Source: Pogostemon cablin (lineage: Eukaryota > Streptophyta > Magnoliopsida > Lamiales > Lamiaceae). From it: a DNA stretch of 64,000 nt. Positions 44,937 to 57,988 of this stretch are shown piece by piece. The translations under genes and the position numbers were made by a program. Location: positions 4,214,198 to 4,278,197 of the forward strand of contig CM042954.1 in NCBI GenBank assembly GCA_023678885.1, given 5' to 3'. Below the pieces are notes generated by a model, which saw only the letters and a list, made by a program, of their open reading frames with translations, made no database searches and had not been told where the DNA came from. Each line of letters starts with the position of its first letter. Position 1 is the stretch's first letter.

Positions 44937-47900
44937 TCAATTACCAGTTGAGTCTTGAGATATACCATCATCTTTTAGCTGGTTACAAAATTGTAGATTT
45001 CCTTCGACCAGAGGCAGTCTCAGTTTTACAGGTTTCATCTGATATCAATCAAGAAAATGTAGGATGAAACTCAATTTAAATAAGACTTCAAGTTAAGCTC
45101 GGCCAATCCATTCCTTACCTCATTATTTGTGTGCTGGAAACTACCCAATCTATTCTCTTTTGAGCCCTTGTAACAAAGTGAGTTAATCAAAATAAGAACT
45201 TTGGAATTTACCAGATTTAAATTTGTGATTTGAAAATTTGGGGGAACCTTTGTTGATGTGCTAATGGACCTGGGTACTTTAGACTTGGAACAATCAACTC
45301 GTTCCTCGCATGCCAGAGAGAGCTAGTGGTGCAGAAGAAGAAAGGTCACAAAATGCACTTTTTTCAATGGTAACAATTAGAAAAGAAATGACGTTGAAAT
45401 ACATAGATTTTCTTTCAGTGGTGCATGGTGGAAACAGATAATTTAGTGAAACTGAAAAATCATAGGACTTAATCGGGCAAGCAGATTGCATTAACGATGT
45501 ACCTTGTTGAATAGCTCTGTAGGAGGATTATCATGAATTCTTCTTTCCGTATGGAAATTGAATTCCTATTACATGGAAAAACTAAAATAATCTCTAACAT
45601 GTTCCTAAATTAGTCAATTATACTAGAAAAAATTGCAAAAATTATTGAATTGACATTTACCATTGGTACTGTGACTTCCTTCTTAAAATTACGAAACATT
45701 CCAATATCACCCTTGCTAGTCAATATCTGCAATAGAATGCAAAGCCCATCACCTCTTACAAAATAAAAAATCCAGATAATAATAGTATTATCAATTCTAC
45801 CTTCTTGTTGAGGGGAAGAGCTTTAAAGCTCTGATTCGACTTGCAAGCATCTGGCTTTGAAGGATTATTCAAAGTGCTGGGTGAGACAAAAAAAGACGTT
45901 CACAGCTTATATATGTCAATAAACAAGGTTCAATAACCATAATACATTTATATGATATTGAAGCAAATATTGAGCTTTCACTTGACAAGATTAACATGCA
46001 ATTTTAAATTAGAGGCAACAAATGTAGCAGTAAATTGGGAATTGGATAATCACCAGGGAAATAAACCTGTAATGATGAGTATAGGATTCAGCATTCCACA
46101 GTATAATTCAGAAAGAAATAAGTAGTTTTTTTATTATGGACAAATGAATTGGGAATGGAAATAAAAGATTCCTCTACGATGATTAAATCAGCATCTCAAA
46201 ACATTACCTTCCAGGTTCTCTATTTCCACAGTCCATGGTTAAGTTAGCCCTGTATTTGTGCAAGTCCTGTTACCAGAGAAAAGAGGATTAGATAACACCA
46301 TTATAAGCACATGTAATTATCAATAGTCTTTCAAGTTTGTCTCTATCATAATGGATTGAGACGAGTCTTCTTTCAAGAAACATGGGACCCAAACTAATGA
46401 GGACTAGTTAACATATCAATGATTTCTATTAGAAATAGCCAAGTTTTCTTGGTTCAGAAACCATAAGGTCCATAATTATTACAGATTTTCATACAAGAGT
46501 TAGCCAACTAATTGCAATGACTTCTCAAGCATCCAATTATTAACCTTATCAAATTGATTGCGAGGGACTGTGGACTTCAAAACTGCCGAGCTGTGTTGTG
46601 TAGCTCTCTCAGATGTCTTCAAGTGAAATTCCTGAAAGCATTTAACAGTAAAGTCAGAATTAAGATTCAATCGAAGTTCCCCTACATGAAAAACTTTAGC
46701 ATCATATGAACTCACTTGAAAATCTGGTAGACGAGGAATGCTTCTCTTTGGGAGCAATGAAGGAGCTTCAAGAATCTGACACACAGGACTTCATTCTTAA
46801 TATCATACTATTATTTATTCAAACAAGATCACTGGATAAAGCATAGGTACAAAACTTTTTTATTCAGCGGAAGAGCTTTGAATCTACAAACTGCTGAAGT
46901 CACTTTATCTTTACTACTTTTAGCTCTGAAACTCAAACATCAAGGAAGACAATCAAATGTCATTACCGTTATACCCACTTATACGTAAAAAATAATTTAC
47001 TAAAACAAAAGAAAATAATGCTAACCTTTGGGCCCTATGAGCTGTTTCAAGATCCGGATCTCTAGGTATAGTGATCCTTAGCTTTGCATTAGTCAAGTTT
47101 CCATCAACGAATCCATCCTGCTAAACCATTGGAAAGATTGAAAAATATAGCATCATGTTCTGCAATTGCAATTTTTGGGTACCTTGAGGGAGTGTTTCCA
47201 GTCTAGTTTACAACGGTGAGAATCACTTTTTTCAGAAATCACCCACTCACAGCTTCTAAGAAAAAAAAAGTAATTTTCTTTTGAAAATTTTGAATACTTC
47301 TAACCTTGGTTCTGAAATCAGCATGATTATAGATAGCTTAACAAAAAAAAGAAAAAAAAATTGAACAGCAGATTAAATGTTTTCCAAATTTATCAGCACA
47401 CTTTTCATTTCAAACCTAACAGGAAAACTCCTATATATGTAACTTCTGTAATTTTAAATTTTAGAAACAGTAAACTGAGTTTTTGAAACCAGTAGGAATA
47501 TAACAAGGAAAAAAATGGAAAAAAAGAAAATTTGAACTGCAGAGATAACGTTTTGGATTTGTCTGTACAACTATACCTATTTCACTTCAAGCCCTAACAG
47601 GAAACCATCTATATGTGAAATAACTAATATACCTGCTTGGCTGCTTTATGAACAAAATTAGTCTGATGTAGCTGGACGGGTCCCATAACCTGTATGGTAT
47701 AGTTATTAACTTCTGAGGATAACTCAAGTAAGAAACATACTAAATAACACTCCTAATTAATTATGTTCACAGATAAGCACATTGGAATAGAAAATGCCTG
47801 ATCTGAACATCTTTCGCTGAACGAAGATATTACCATAAACGCAACTAGAAAGAAGTTTCATAACTCATGTCAAAAGAAATTGTGGACAATGATAAAAGAA

Positions 47901-50900
47901 TATCATGATAAAGGAAACCATGATATTCACAGCACCAACCATAATGCATAAAACAAGTCCCTATTGTACTAATGTTCCAGCATAAAGAGATATACAAGTA
48001 TCTATCATAAATAAATTTATGCAGACATTCTATCTGCTAGAAATTAATTCACACTATTGAATTATTGTCAACACAAGATTCATGCATAAGGAGCACTATT
48101 AAAGGCATATATAACAAAAATTAATAACAGTTCTTATCACTAAAAAAATTTAAAAGATCAAAATAAACACTAATAAAAATCAAAAAATGAGAAATAAAAT
48201 ACATACCAGAGAAAACTACCCATCATATATAAGAAATTTAGAAAGGACTACCAGAAGGGAGAGAAGGATCAAATATATACCTTCCTCAAAAGACCACCAT
48301 CAAGCTTTTGTCTTTTAGCAGCTTGATTTTCAATTGCACAAGTGTTCGCCGAGTTTTTTGATTTTTTCTCAAGGAGGGATGCTCGCGACCTACAATAGAA
48401 GACAAGAAAGATCTTTTACTGAAGACAAGCACATTGATAATAACCTCATGTAAATGATCTCTCAACTTTATATAATAAGATCATGTATTATAACATAATC
48501 AGCATCACTTCAGACATCAAAATACCACAAGTTTTAGCACGAAAATACTTGGGCAGCATACACATAACACCTTGAAATCAACAAACGTTTACCTAGAAGA
48601 ACCAGCCTGGAAAGGACGATTTTGCTTGGCCAATTGACTCACTGTTGGCTTCATAAGAGTTGAGGTCCTTGGGATTGTTGGCTTTGTGGATGACTTAGTT
48701 TGATTTTCTGAATATACAGTATTCGCCATGTGGTTGTAAAAGGTTAGCCCTGTTAGGTTTATGATCATGAGAAGTTCACTAAATTATTCAGAAGACAGAT
48801 AAAGCCATTGCTATTAAGGTGCAAGGCGCACGAAGGCATTTTAGTGCCTGCGGCACAAGGTACATTCCTTGGGCATAAAGATTAAATGAGTATAACAAAC
48901 ATATCATTAAATAAAATATAAAATACATTAGAACATAACTACCTAATAAAATGAAGTTTAAAAACACATAATACAAAAATTGATGCATACACAATACAAA
49001 ACAATCCATCATAATTGAAATAAAATAACAAGTTGATGTCACAAGATGTTCATCAATATTTTAGTATAGCAACCAAACTAATCTAGTAATCATCCCCCTC
49101 ATCAACATAACAAGTCCTGATTGGCGGTCGCCAATCGGCCCGAGGTTGTAGGGGGGTGGCAGCAGCAAAAGGTGGAGGCTTGAGGAGGAGCAGAGAGTGT
49201 CTATCAAGCCCTAGAACTATAATATAAATCTTAATTTCTAAATTTTGGTGAATAATAAGGTGTATACATATATATAATTATACATATTCATATATAGGTA
49301 AAGTTGCTATTTCACGAATAAAAAAAACATCAAAAAATTACTCAAAAACCAATAGTCAAAAAGCAAGAAAATTGCAAAATTCCCACGGTGCCTGAGGCAT
49401 GCCCAAGACGAAACGAACAGGGAACACACCTTAGGATTACTATGTTCACACCATGATTTTAAGGCCCAAGAGGTGAGCCTTTGGCCAAGGTGTGCCTTTA
49501 ATAACTATCATAGATCCCAAAGGCCAAAACAGAAATCCAAAAGTAACAAATGCTGAACAATTATTGAGGATTTAAAATGAGGACAATGAATTACGATCCA
49601 GAAGATGGAAACAAAAGTGGAAGTTTTTCACATAATTACTGAGAAAAAATTAACGAACCAGCAACAATAAAAATAACAGAAATAATGTAAGGAAGACCTG
49701 AGACTAATTTTTGGGATGCATCCTGAAACTTTTGCTGGCTGGCAAATTGTACAGTGTAGGAAGTTTCCTTATCCTGTTGTGTATCTACAAGATGAAATTA
49801 AACCAAAATGTGAGCAAAAAGCTAATACAACTTGGATCTAAAGTTTACATGAAGAGATCAGTGGCCCACCTTCAGAGTTTATTAACGATAAAGCTGACAA
49901 TAATTCATCTAAGCAACTACGCCTTTGATGATACCATATACAATTACAACAAGAATAGTAAAATGCTTTTAACATTTTGTAAGAACGACTCATTCGCATA
50001 CTAGATCTTTCAAGTAATCATCATTTTCTTCTTTAATCATCTTACATCTAGAACTTCCTGAAATCCATAGTTATTAAAGGCGCGCCCAAGGCGAGGCTAT
50101 ACTCTTAGCGCCTCGGTATAGGTTTTTCAAGGCACGCAGTATCAAGGCGCGCGCCTTGGTGCGCCTCAGCGTGTGAGCCTTGGGCGCGCCTAAGGCGCGC
50201 CTTGAGTATTGTCATGTTTTTGTGTTGTTTTACATTTTTAATAGTTGAAGTAACACTTTTATAAGTGAAATAGCACTTTTTGTTATGTTAGCAACTTATC
50301 AAATAAATAAAATAAAATAAATAAACATATCATAAATATTAAATGAAGGATTTAAGAAGTTAGGGTTCCCGTTCATTTCACTCCAAGTCTCCAAGACGCA
50401 AACTACTCCAGCCTCCAACTTCCAACTGCCGCCGTCTGGTCGCCGACCGCCGCTGCCACGTCGCCGCCGGTCAGTCTTCCACCACAGCCTACAGCTACTG
50501 GAGCAGCCGAGCAGCAAGCACAGCAGGTTTGTTACTTTGTCTTGATGAAGAAATTGAAGATAATGAATTGGTGTTTGAGGGTGATGACTTGACATGGGAT
50601 ATGGTTGTTAAAGCTAGTGAAGTTGACGAGCCAAGATATCAAACTAGAGGGAAATCATTGGGGGCAACTACCACTAGTTCCAAAAAGAAAGGCAAAGAAG
50701 TAATGAAGGAAAAGGGAACTAATCTAAGATTATTAGATGAAGAGGATGAAGAACAAGAGGAAGATAATGTTGGGTTTGAAGAAGAAGAAGATTTTAATGG
50801 GGAAGAAGAACAATTTGATGATCAAGACTTGGAGTTTGATGATGAAGAAGATGATAATTAAAATATATTTGTTGCTAGGATTGTGTTAGATGCTTTGATT

Positions 50901-53088
50901 GACTTATTTTATTTCAAATATTAGGAATTTTCATATGTGCATGTTTAACTTTGGCTTAAATGGCTTAGTTTATATGTCATACTCTTATAAAATGTTATAT
51001 TATATGCCTTTTAGACTTATTTTATTAGGTAAATGTGTTGTATATAGGTTATATTTAGTGTAGAATAAATAATGGTGTTATATTAAAGATTTAATTCCGA
51101 GGCGCGCCTCAGGCGTGCGCCTTGCGCCTCGGGCACAGATATGCCTCGGTGCGCCTTGCGCCCTTAATAACTATGCTGAAATCTTAACTCCATATTCATG
51201 CTTCATGACTTATCCCCTGACATTGTCCCAAATACAACTTCTGGAAATCTTAGTCTAGCCATAATGTTTTAATATTATGATAACCACTCATCTTTAAAGA
51301 TTATGGATCTGCTGTGTTTGTTGCTTGGTTGGCAACAAATCTTGACTTGACAACAATATCAAAAATTAAACAAGTATTTAATATCAAATTTTCAGTTATT
51401 AGATTTTTTTTTAATTTTTTTTTTTTTTTTGACGGATGTGCACAAAAGTGCTACATGAGTGTTTCCAACTTTGTTTTATAAAAACATGAAGTTTTAGGAC
51501 ATGCTTATTTAAAAGGTTTAAGGTGGGTACTGGGATTGAATTCTAAAGGGGTGATTGGTATAACAGAATGATTCCGAGAATAGTGATTCATATCCTGAAT
51601 CTGCATCTCGGGAATATGCCACTCTACACCAGTTTAGGCTGAATGACTTTCATCCTCAGTAAGAAAAGTTTAAACCTAATGGTCCTAATCATGATAAGTA
51701 CGTTGTATATGCTCTTCATTAATATCATTACTATTCCCATTTACAATCTCCATCACAAACGAAGCACCCCCTCATTATTGGGAGGTCTCATATTCAATGC
51801 CTTGATGGAAATGACAAGTAACACAGTTAGGAGTGGTTACATCTACAAACTAATTCTATTTTCACAAGGGAAAAATGTCAATAAAGACAAGCTTGAACTT
51901 GCTGCTAATTTTTCCTTTTCCATGTATATAATAATGTAGTAGAATGAAATTTTGACATTTGAAAAACCATTGGTACCTCTATAATTCATCTCCATTGCAG
52001 ACATCTCACATTCTGCCTCAACATCAGAGTAACCCTCGGGCCAGTTCATGCTCTCCACGCCTTTAGTTTTGGGGGAGATATTGACATTTTCCATTAATAT
52101 TTCTGCTTTTGGAGCTAGCTTCTCCACAAAAGCTGAAAAAGGTACATCAACCGGGATTGCAAATTTAAGAAAGTCAAACGAGCAGAGTTTAAAGGTTTAA
52201 TAGAATTTGAGCAAGAATTAACAAATAAAAAGTCTGCATTGAGATCCATGTAAGACAGCAGCCTACTGATATCATTAGACATCATGGCAATATTAGATTT
52301 TGGCAATACTTCACAACCCGTTTAATAAGTTTACAACTTAAGGGTCTAAGAATCCTCCCGTTAGGATAAGTAACAAAGTGACATTATTTGTTCTCAAACA
52401 TTTTTTTTTTTTAAATTGTGACAGTGTTCTCTAAAATAACATACATGATAAAAACATCAGCCCATAAATGCAACACAAGTTCGACAAAAATTGAGACAAA
52501 TAATCTAGAATACAAATATCAAGCACTTCCTAGCTCAGCCGAAACCTGCATACTTGACAACAGATCAAAATTCAAAACTCTATTGACACATGCAAATGTA
52601 GTACAATCACTTTAATAACAACATCAAAAACCAAAATGCAGCTTCTTCACGCCAGTTTAACAACTCTCCTGCTACCTAGAACTCCAAACATAGTTCCTTC
52701 TACTGCCGTCTTAGAAAAAGACAAGAAAATTCAAAAACCATAGAAGAGGACAAAATAAATACCGAAGAAATAACGTTACTCAACATAGGCACAAGTTACA
52801 AAGGAGAGGTAGCACAAGTTGCAAAGGAGAGGTGCAACTGTATAATAGAAAAAGAAAAATTCAAATAATGCATATTTTTAGGTGAAGGGAGGAGTGAGAA
52901 AGAAGATTACGAGAAGGAGGATAGCTTCCAGCAGAATCGAACCAGAGTTCAGCTCGGTGAGTTTCCAGAGGCGACTCGTCTCGTTCGAAGTCAAAGAAAC
53001 GAACGGCGTCAAATTCATAATCGAGATCAATCTCATACGCCGTGAATGTGTACTCCGGCTCCTCTTCGTTAACAGCATCCTCCACCAT
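44937..53088 (-). CDS. TPXL3: TPX2-like protein (TPXL2/TPXL3 type), Aurora-binding spindle factor, 17 exons
   Basis: Minus strand. Exons: 53088-52911, 52132-51977, 49784-49698, 48749-48593, 48389-48281, 47689-47633, 47117-47026, 46925-46856, 46775-46716, 46631-46545, 46266-46208, 45876-45801, 45726-45661, 45565-45503, 45322-45248, 45166-45119, 45038-44937. All introns are GT-AG, all phases join, total 1542 nt, 513 residues, stop TGA. Residues 20-62 hold YEFDAVRFFDF and ELWFDSAGSYPPSPF, the Aurora-A-binding N terminus of TPX2. KRQKL (218-222) is a likely NLS. FKALPLN occurs at 294 and 388, followed by the importin-binding central domain (PRLPDFQEFHLKTSERA). EFNFHTERR and GSKEN are near the end. 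The length and the lack of the C-terminal TPX2 domain fit TPXL2/TPXL3 rather than full TPX2 (about 750 residues). Known role of the family: activates and targets Aurora kinases to spindle microtubules. Two hAT-type elements sit in introns 2 and 3. Choice between TPXL2 and TPXL3 is open. Confidence 0.88.
48810..49508. mobile_element. hAT-type non-autonomous element, diverged (TPXL intron 3)
   Basis: The left end CATTGCTATTAAGGTGCAAGG and the right end GGTGTGCCTTTAATAACTAT are imperfect inverted repeats of the same type as the 50066 element. Subterminal GCCTGAGGC/AAGGCGC words are present. The interior is AT-rich, with a short perfect palindrome at 49119-49136 (GATTGGCGGTCGCCAATC). The 8-bp duplication is not clear. 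Confidence 0.6.
50066..51175 (+). mobile_element. hAT-type element, internally deleted (TPXL intron 2)
   Basis: 1110 bp. TIR CATAGTTATTAAAGGCGC at the left and GCGCCCTTAATAACTATG at the right, flanked by a perfect 8-bp duplication CTGAAATC (50058-50065 and 51176-51183). The subterminal regions are packed with GGCGCGCC and GCCTCGG words. The interior retains a transposase tail (50529-50861). It lies in intron 2 of the TPX2-like gene, on the opposite strand. Confidence 0.92.
50529..50861 (+). pseudogene. hAT transposase C-terminal remnant
   Basis: The frame reads LDEEIEDNELVF..., DDLTWDMVVKAS, DEPRYQTRG and then a long Glu/Asp-rich tail. The 'DDLTW..V..A..V.EPRY.TR' string is the extreme C-terminal tail of plant BED-finger hAT transposases, after the dimerisation domain. 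The zinc finger, catalytic core and hATC domain are gone. Not functional as a transposase. Confidence 0.7.
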
Positions 53089-53597
53089 TTTCCTCTTTCT
53101 ATCTCTCCAAGAACGAATTACGAGTGCTCTCTTCCCCGGTGGGAGAAGTATCTGAGACTATAAAGAGGGAGAAAAGCTGAACGTTGAGACTTCTTGAAAT
53201 GCGAGAGAGAATGAGAATTGAAATGTGGATTTGTTGTGCGTACGATAGAGACAGGAGCTTGTATGTGTATTTTGTTTTGACAGGCGTCAGAGATTAGAGA
53301 GAGAAACAGAAACAGAAACAGAGTGGCGAGCGTTTAGAGGATCCGGAAATTTGAATACTGGGAATGACCAATATCTATCAAAGGATCCGAATGGACTAAT
53401 TTACCCTTTCCAAAGGTGTTTTTTTATTAATACTAACTATTTAACCTGTGAGATGCACGGGGAGATATTATGACAAAAATAATGTATTTGTTTGTAATTT
53501 ATAAAAATTTTAAAAAAATGAGCTTTGGTTATTGGGAATTATATTAAAGTTATTTAATTGCATTTAAGGTAAGATATTGTGAGTGCAATCACATATA
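53089..53597 (-). promoter_or_regulatory. 5' leader and promoter region of the TPX2-like gene
   Basis: The first about 250 bp upstream of the ATG are CT-rich on the gene strand (TCTCTCTAATCTCTGACGCC), as expected for a plant 5' leader. A MITE begins at 53598, leaving about 0.5 kb of original upstream sequence. I did not find a clear mitosis-specific (MSA, AACGG core) element in this stretch, only AACGTT near 53180. Confidence 0.4.
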
Positions 53598-53798
53598 CTC
53601 CCACCATCCGGTTCTAAGATATTCATTTGCTTTTTGCACGTGGATTAAAGAGTATTATTATTATATGTAAAGTGGGTAGTTGTATTAGAGGGAAGTGGTG
53701 TGTCATATTGTGTACTTTTTACTAAATATGGGAAATTGATACCTTTGAAGCGGACCCAAAAATAATAAAATGGATATTTTAGAAGCGAACAGAGGGAA
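53598..53798. mobile_element. Stowaway-like MITE upstream of the TPX2-like gene
   Basis: TA then CTCCCACCATCCGGTTC at the left, GAACAGAGGGAA then TA at the right. The interior word GCACGTGGATTAAAGAGTAT is as in the 5491 and 18529 copies. Diverged termini indicate an old insertion. Confidence 0.75.
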
Positions 53799-54046
53799 TA
53801 TTATTTTTGGTTTAATTTTTAATGTATTAAGACTAATATGATGAATCCCTTATTAATATATGATGAATCCCTTATTAATATATAATAGCATGTATACGAA
53901 ATGTTTAGGTCTACAATAATTTTTAATGTATATGAAAGAGGGAGTATTATTTTTGGTTTAATTTTTAATGTATTAAGACTAATATGATGAATCCATTATT
54001 AATATAATATAATAGCATGTATACGAAAGATGTTTAGGTCTACAAT
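53791..54046. repeat. Tandem duplication including the MITE end
   Basis: The text AGAGGGAATATTATTTTTGG... at 53791 restarts as AGAGGGAGTATTATTTTTGG at 53935. It continues through TTAAGACTAATATGATGAATCC and GCATGTATACGAAA. The first unit (144 bp) has an inner duplication of ATGATGAATCCCTTATTAAT. The duplication point lies inside the MITE's right terminus. Confidence 0.8.
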
Positions 54047-57000
54047 AATAAAATTTGAAATTGAAATTTTGTTATATTATGAAAAATGAAAGTGAAGACT
54101 TTAAAAAAGGATTGGTTAGTCAATTTAAAATCTAAGCTTTAATGTAACATTGACATAATTTTTTATAAAAATTATTAATAGGTTAAATATTATAAATATT
54201 TACAAATAATATAATTAACACATAATATATTTTTGTGCTTAACAAAGAAATTAAATCAACAAAGCTTTAAACTTAACTACTTAAACTTCTATATCAATTT
54301 TTCCTCATCATTAATTAGGGTTAATTTGGGAAAAAATTATTAATATTTGTGCTTCACAATGTCATATAAAAAGAGTAGGAGAGAGTACAACATAACTTAT
54401 TTTAAATATTTGAAACTTCAAACTCCAAAGAATTAGGACTCTTGTAGTTTAGAACTAAATCTCTAGAAACGATAACATCAACCAATATGGGTGGGGCTTA
54501 CATATCAAGATTTAATTCTTACTATTCAATAAAATTAAATAATTAAAAATAAATTAATGACGATCCACTAACCCTACATTTTACCTTATAAATCCCAGGT
54601 GCCACAGTGAATCGGGTGCACCACAGAATAATCAAAAATTAAATATTTAATATAAGTTTTAAAAAAATTATAATTTATAAAAAATTTAAAAATTAAAAGA
54701 ATTTAAATTTAACATATTTAGAATTTATATTTTTAAAGTTTTTATTACTTCTTAATATTAGAAATTATTAAGTTTGTATACATAATAAAAATTAATGATT
54801 TAAATAATTTGTTCATGTATACACTAAAACCCTAAGTGGTGGAATCAACTATTAAAATATCGTATATACCCTAAATTGTATAGTGTATGAGTATACTTAA
54901 ACGACTGAGTTGAGTTGGAGATGGATACCAATCATTCAACCCGGATATCCTGTTATCATCTCTAATCAGCTTTATCACATAGACATGCTAAAAGAAATTT
55001 AAAGACATGGTAAAAAAAAAATTTAAAAATTACAAATTGTATTAGACATGTCCTAAAATGTTTAATCATTATTCAATTCTTAAACTGTAATATTAAATTT
55101 ATTTATTTAATAATATAATTAAGACGGTTGTTGTTTATTTATTTAATAATATAATTTAGACAGTTGTTGTTCGATCCAATGCAAATTCTCTAGAGATTCT
55201 GCAAAAATTGATAATGTATTTTTGCTCATACGAATCAAATAGACTTCATCTAGTCATTTTAATTTCAATTGTAAAATTACGTTGATTTTACACATGAGGA
55301 ATTAAAAATCATAATTTAGCCATTGATTTGCATAATTTTTTACATGTTGATAATCAATCTTCTGTAATATTCGTAGTAGGCTAAAATAAAAAATAGATAT
55401 TAAAAACTCATAGTATTTCTTAGACGATGATCCAGTAGGAAAAATAAATGAAAATTTTAAAATAAATAAACACAAATCCGAATCTCATTTCCTAAAACTA
55501 TTTAAGCGTCATCTAAATTATTAACCTATATAATTTGATTTTTAATCCAACTATAAAATTTCATTTAATATTATTGCGAGAAATACAATTTATTAAAGTA
55601 GTCACAAATTGTCCTGGATTTATTTGAATTTACTCAAGTAGAAACCATGCTACTATTTGAAAATAAGTATGAAAATAATGAACCATATAGCCAAATTACT
55701 TCTTACGAAATCAGAGCAAATTAGTTTTCTTCCAGTACCAAGAGACAGTATTTGTTGTACCACCTTCATCTCAAGAAAGCCCAAGTGCAATAGTTGCCAA
55801 TGAAAGTCAAAATTAAAAACTCTTGACCAGATTAGTTCATATCAAACACACGTGAGAGATTAGTACATTGAAATATGGACAACATAGAAATTTGTAAACA
55901 AAATGAGTGAATTGATGAACATCACCAGTGAAGTGTGATAGGAATATAAGTGCTTTTATTAAGTTTGTGGTCATTGGAATAAATTAGACATCAATATCGA
56001 AGGTATCAAAACCTCAATTGATACTTACACATAATGGCAGATAACCCTATAAATCTTGATGCTTTGGCATAAGCTGCATTAATGTGCAATTATAATTTAT
56101 TGCTCCAGTGACACCTGTCTTCCCGTCCATCCCGTCCAAGGGAGTCATGATAGATTCCTGAATTCATCTGCACTTTAAACAACAACTTATAATAAAAAGC
56201 TACAAGAAGTAAGCGTCATGACATTCTTGAATAAAGATTCAGCCACAACCACTCAAATTGTTAGATATACTATGTCGTTGAAATATCTTGCTTGAGGAAG
56301 GAAAAGACCAAATGTGTCACATAGAACAACATCAAAACCTTGTTCTTTTCATCCTTTTACGAAACATGAAATAACTACTCAGAAAAAACTTCAAGATCAC
56401 GTGTGAGGTTTCACTATTGCATCATAAAAATTATCACTTTTAAACAGGCCGCAATCTTACTTGATGACGCTTTGTATTTTTCTTCTCAGCTACAACAAAT
56501 ATCTCATAATATATCATATCCACACGTATTTCCAATTGATTGCTCGCAGCTGTTGTAAATATCTCTCTTATTACGAACAGTACCTAGAAAATTTCCTAAA
56601 GAAATGATAAACATTTCTATCTAGATTATAATTCTCAATTTTATATGTATGACATAAGAGTTTTCTTAGATATCGAATGGTTATTACAATAATCACCATG
56701 AGAATCTAAGTGAATAACATGATAGACAAATTACATGAGCTAAAACTCTATACAAATTCAAGTGATCTCAATGGTTTGCATTGATGCCACTCAAAACTAA
56801 GAAATTCTTTCCCCATTAACCTAATTGGAAAAACTAAAACAAAAAAACAAAATGACCACTGACCATTTCTCCATCTAGAAAAGACCTAAGACTAAGATAA
56901 TCTTGAGAGACTGATATATGGAATCTCATCTCTAAAGATTTGAATTCCACAGCACTAATTGTTCTACCAATAAAAATCTGTATATCTATATTGATATGAT

Positions 57001-57670
57001 TATATTCTTTGCATAGTAAATAGAAATTAAGGTACAATTGCTGAATAATGGCATATCTATAAGCCACACACGGGGTGATACCTATAACACATATTGTAAG
57101 AGACAAAGCATATCTTTTAAGTTTAAGAAATGCCTATTTTTCTTTATAACTTAAAACTTAACCATTGTTGCTTCATAATCTGAACACATTGCGAAATGAA
57201 AATTGCTGCTAATATGTGTACTCATAGTTAACAAATATACATATGCATCAAATTGTTAGAAAATATAAGATGATGATTTTGTTAGAATATAACCCCTCAG
57301 CCATTAACATGGTATATTTTAAGTTTAATTTGATGTTAATAAGAGTACTTCAAAATAATGTAACTTGCATTCAACAATATCTTCTACATATTTAAGGTTG
57401 AACTTTTACAAATTAAATAATATTCTCATTCCCAAAATTTCTCATGATAACATTATATGGTCCTTTGTAAAGATTTTTTTAAAAATATTGTAGTTCACCT
57501 TTGTTTTCCCGTCTTTAATCTATTTCGATAAATAGTTCCTCCGCACTGCAAAATTATAATATTATAACTACTCTAACAAAATCTTCAACCTTATTTCACT
57601 TCTAAAGATTTCCTATGATGTCATATATTAGCAAAAGGTCAAACTTGTGAGGTATTATACCAAAAGATAC
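54047..57670. other. AT-rich intergenic, no gene identified
   Basis: A gene-like, less AT-rich stretch at 56085-56165 (GACACCTGTCTTCCCGTCCATCCCG) has no readable family. A 28-bp unit is duplicated at 55083-55165 (TTTATTTATTTAATAATATAATT). The remaining ORFs are short and unassigned. Confidence 0.4.
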
Positions 57671-57988
57671 CAAGGTTCGAGCAGATTCACATCAGGTTTG
57701 ATTGGTCTGCATCAAGCTCGATCGATGCTGTACTAGGTTCGAGCGAATTCACATCAGGTTCGATTGGTCTGCATCAGGTTCGATCGATGATGCACCAGGT
57801 TCGAGCGGATTCACATTAGGTTCGATTGATCTGCATCAGGTTCGATCGATGATGCACCAGGTTCAAGCAGATTCACATCAGGTTCGATTGGTCTGCATCA
57901 GGTTCGATCGACTCTGCACCAGGTTCGAGCGGATTTGCATCAGGTTCGACTGGTCTGCATCAAGTTCGACTGGTCTGCATCAGGTTCC
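57671..57988 (+). repeat. Trimeric higher-order minisatellite
   Basis: Fifteen 20-21 bp monomers, each beginning CAGGTTCGA or a near variant. They follow the cycle A (GAGCGGATTCACAT), B (TTGGTCTGCAT), C (TCGATGATGCAC) four times, then A, B, B. The higher-order unit is 62 bp. It directly precedes the recognisable start of Copia copy B. Confidence 0.9.

Noticed and set aside
45294..45491. 65-codon minus-strand ORF inside the TPX2-like gene
   Set aside because: It is in the wrong frame. The true exon (45322-45248) begins inside it at an acceptor and is read in another phase.
49711..50004. 97-codon plus-strand ORF
   Set aside because: Antisense shadow of exon 3 of the TPX2-like gene and its intron.
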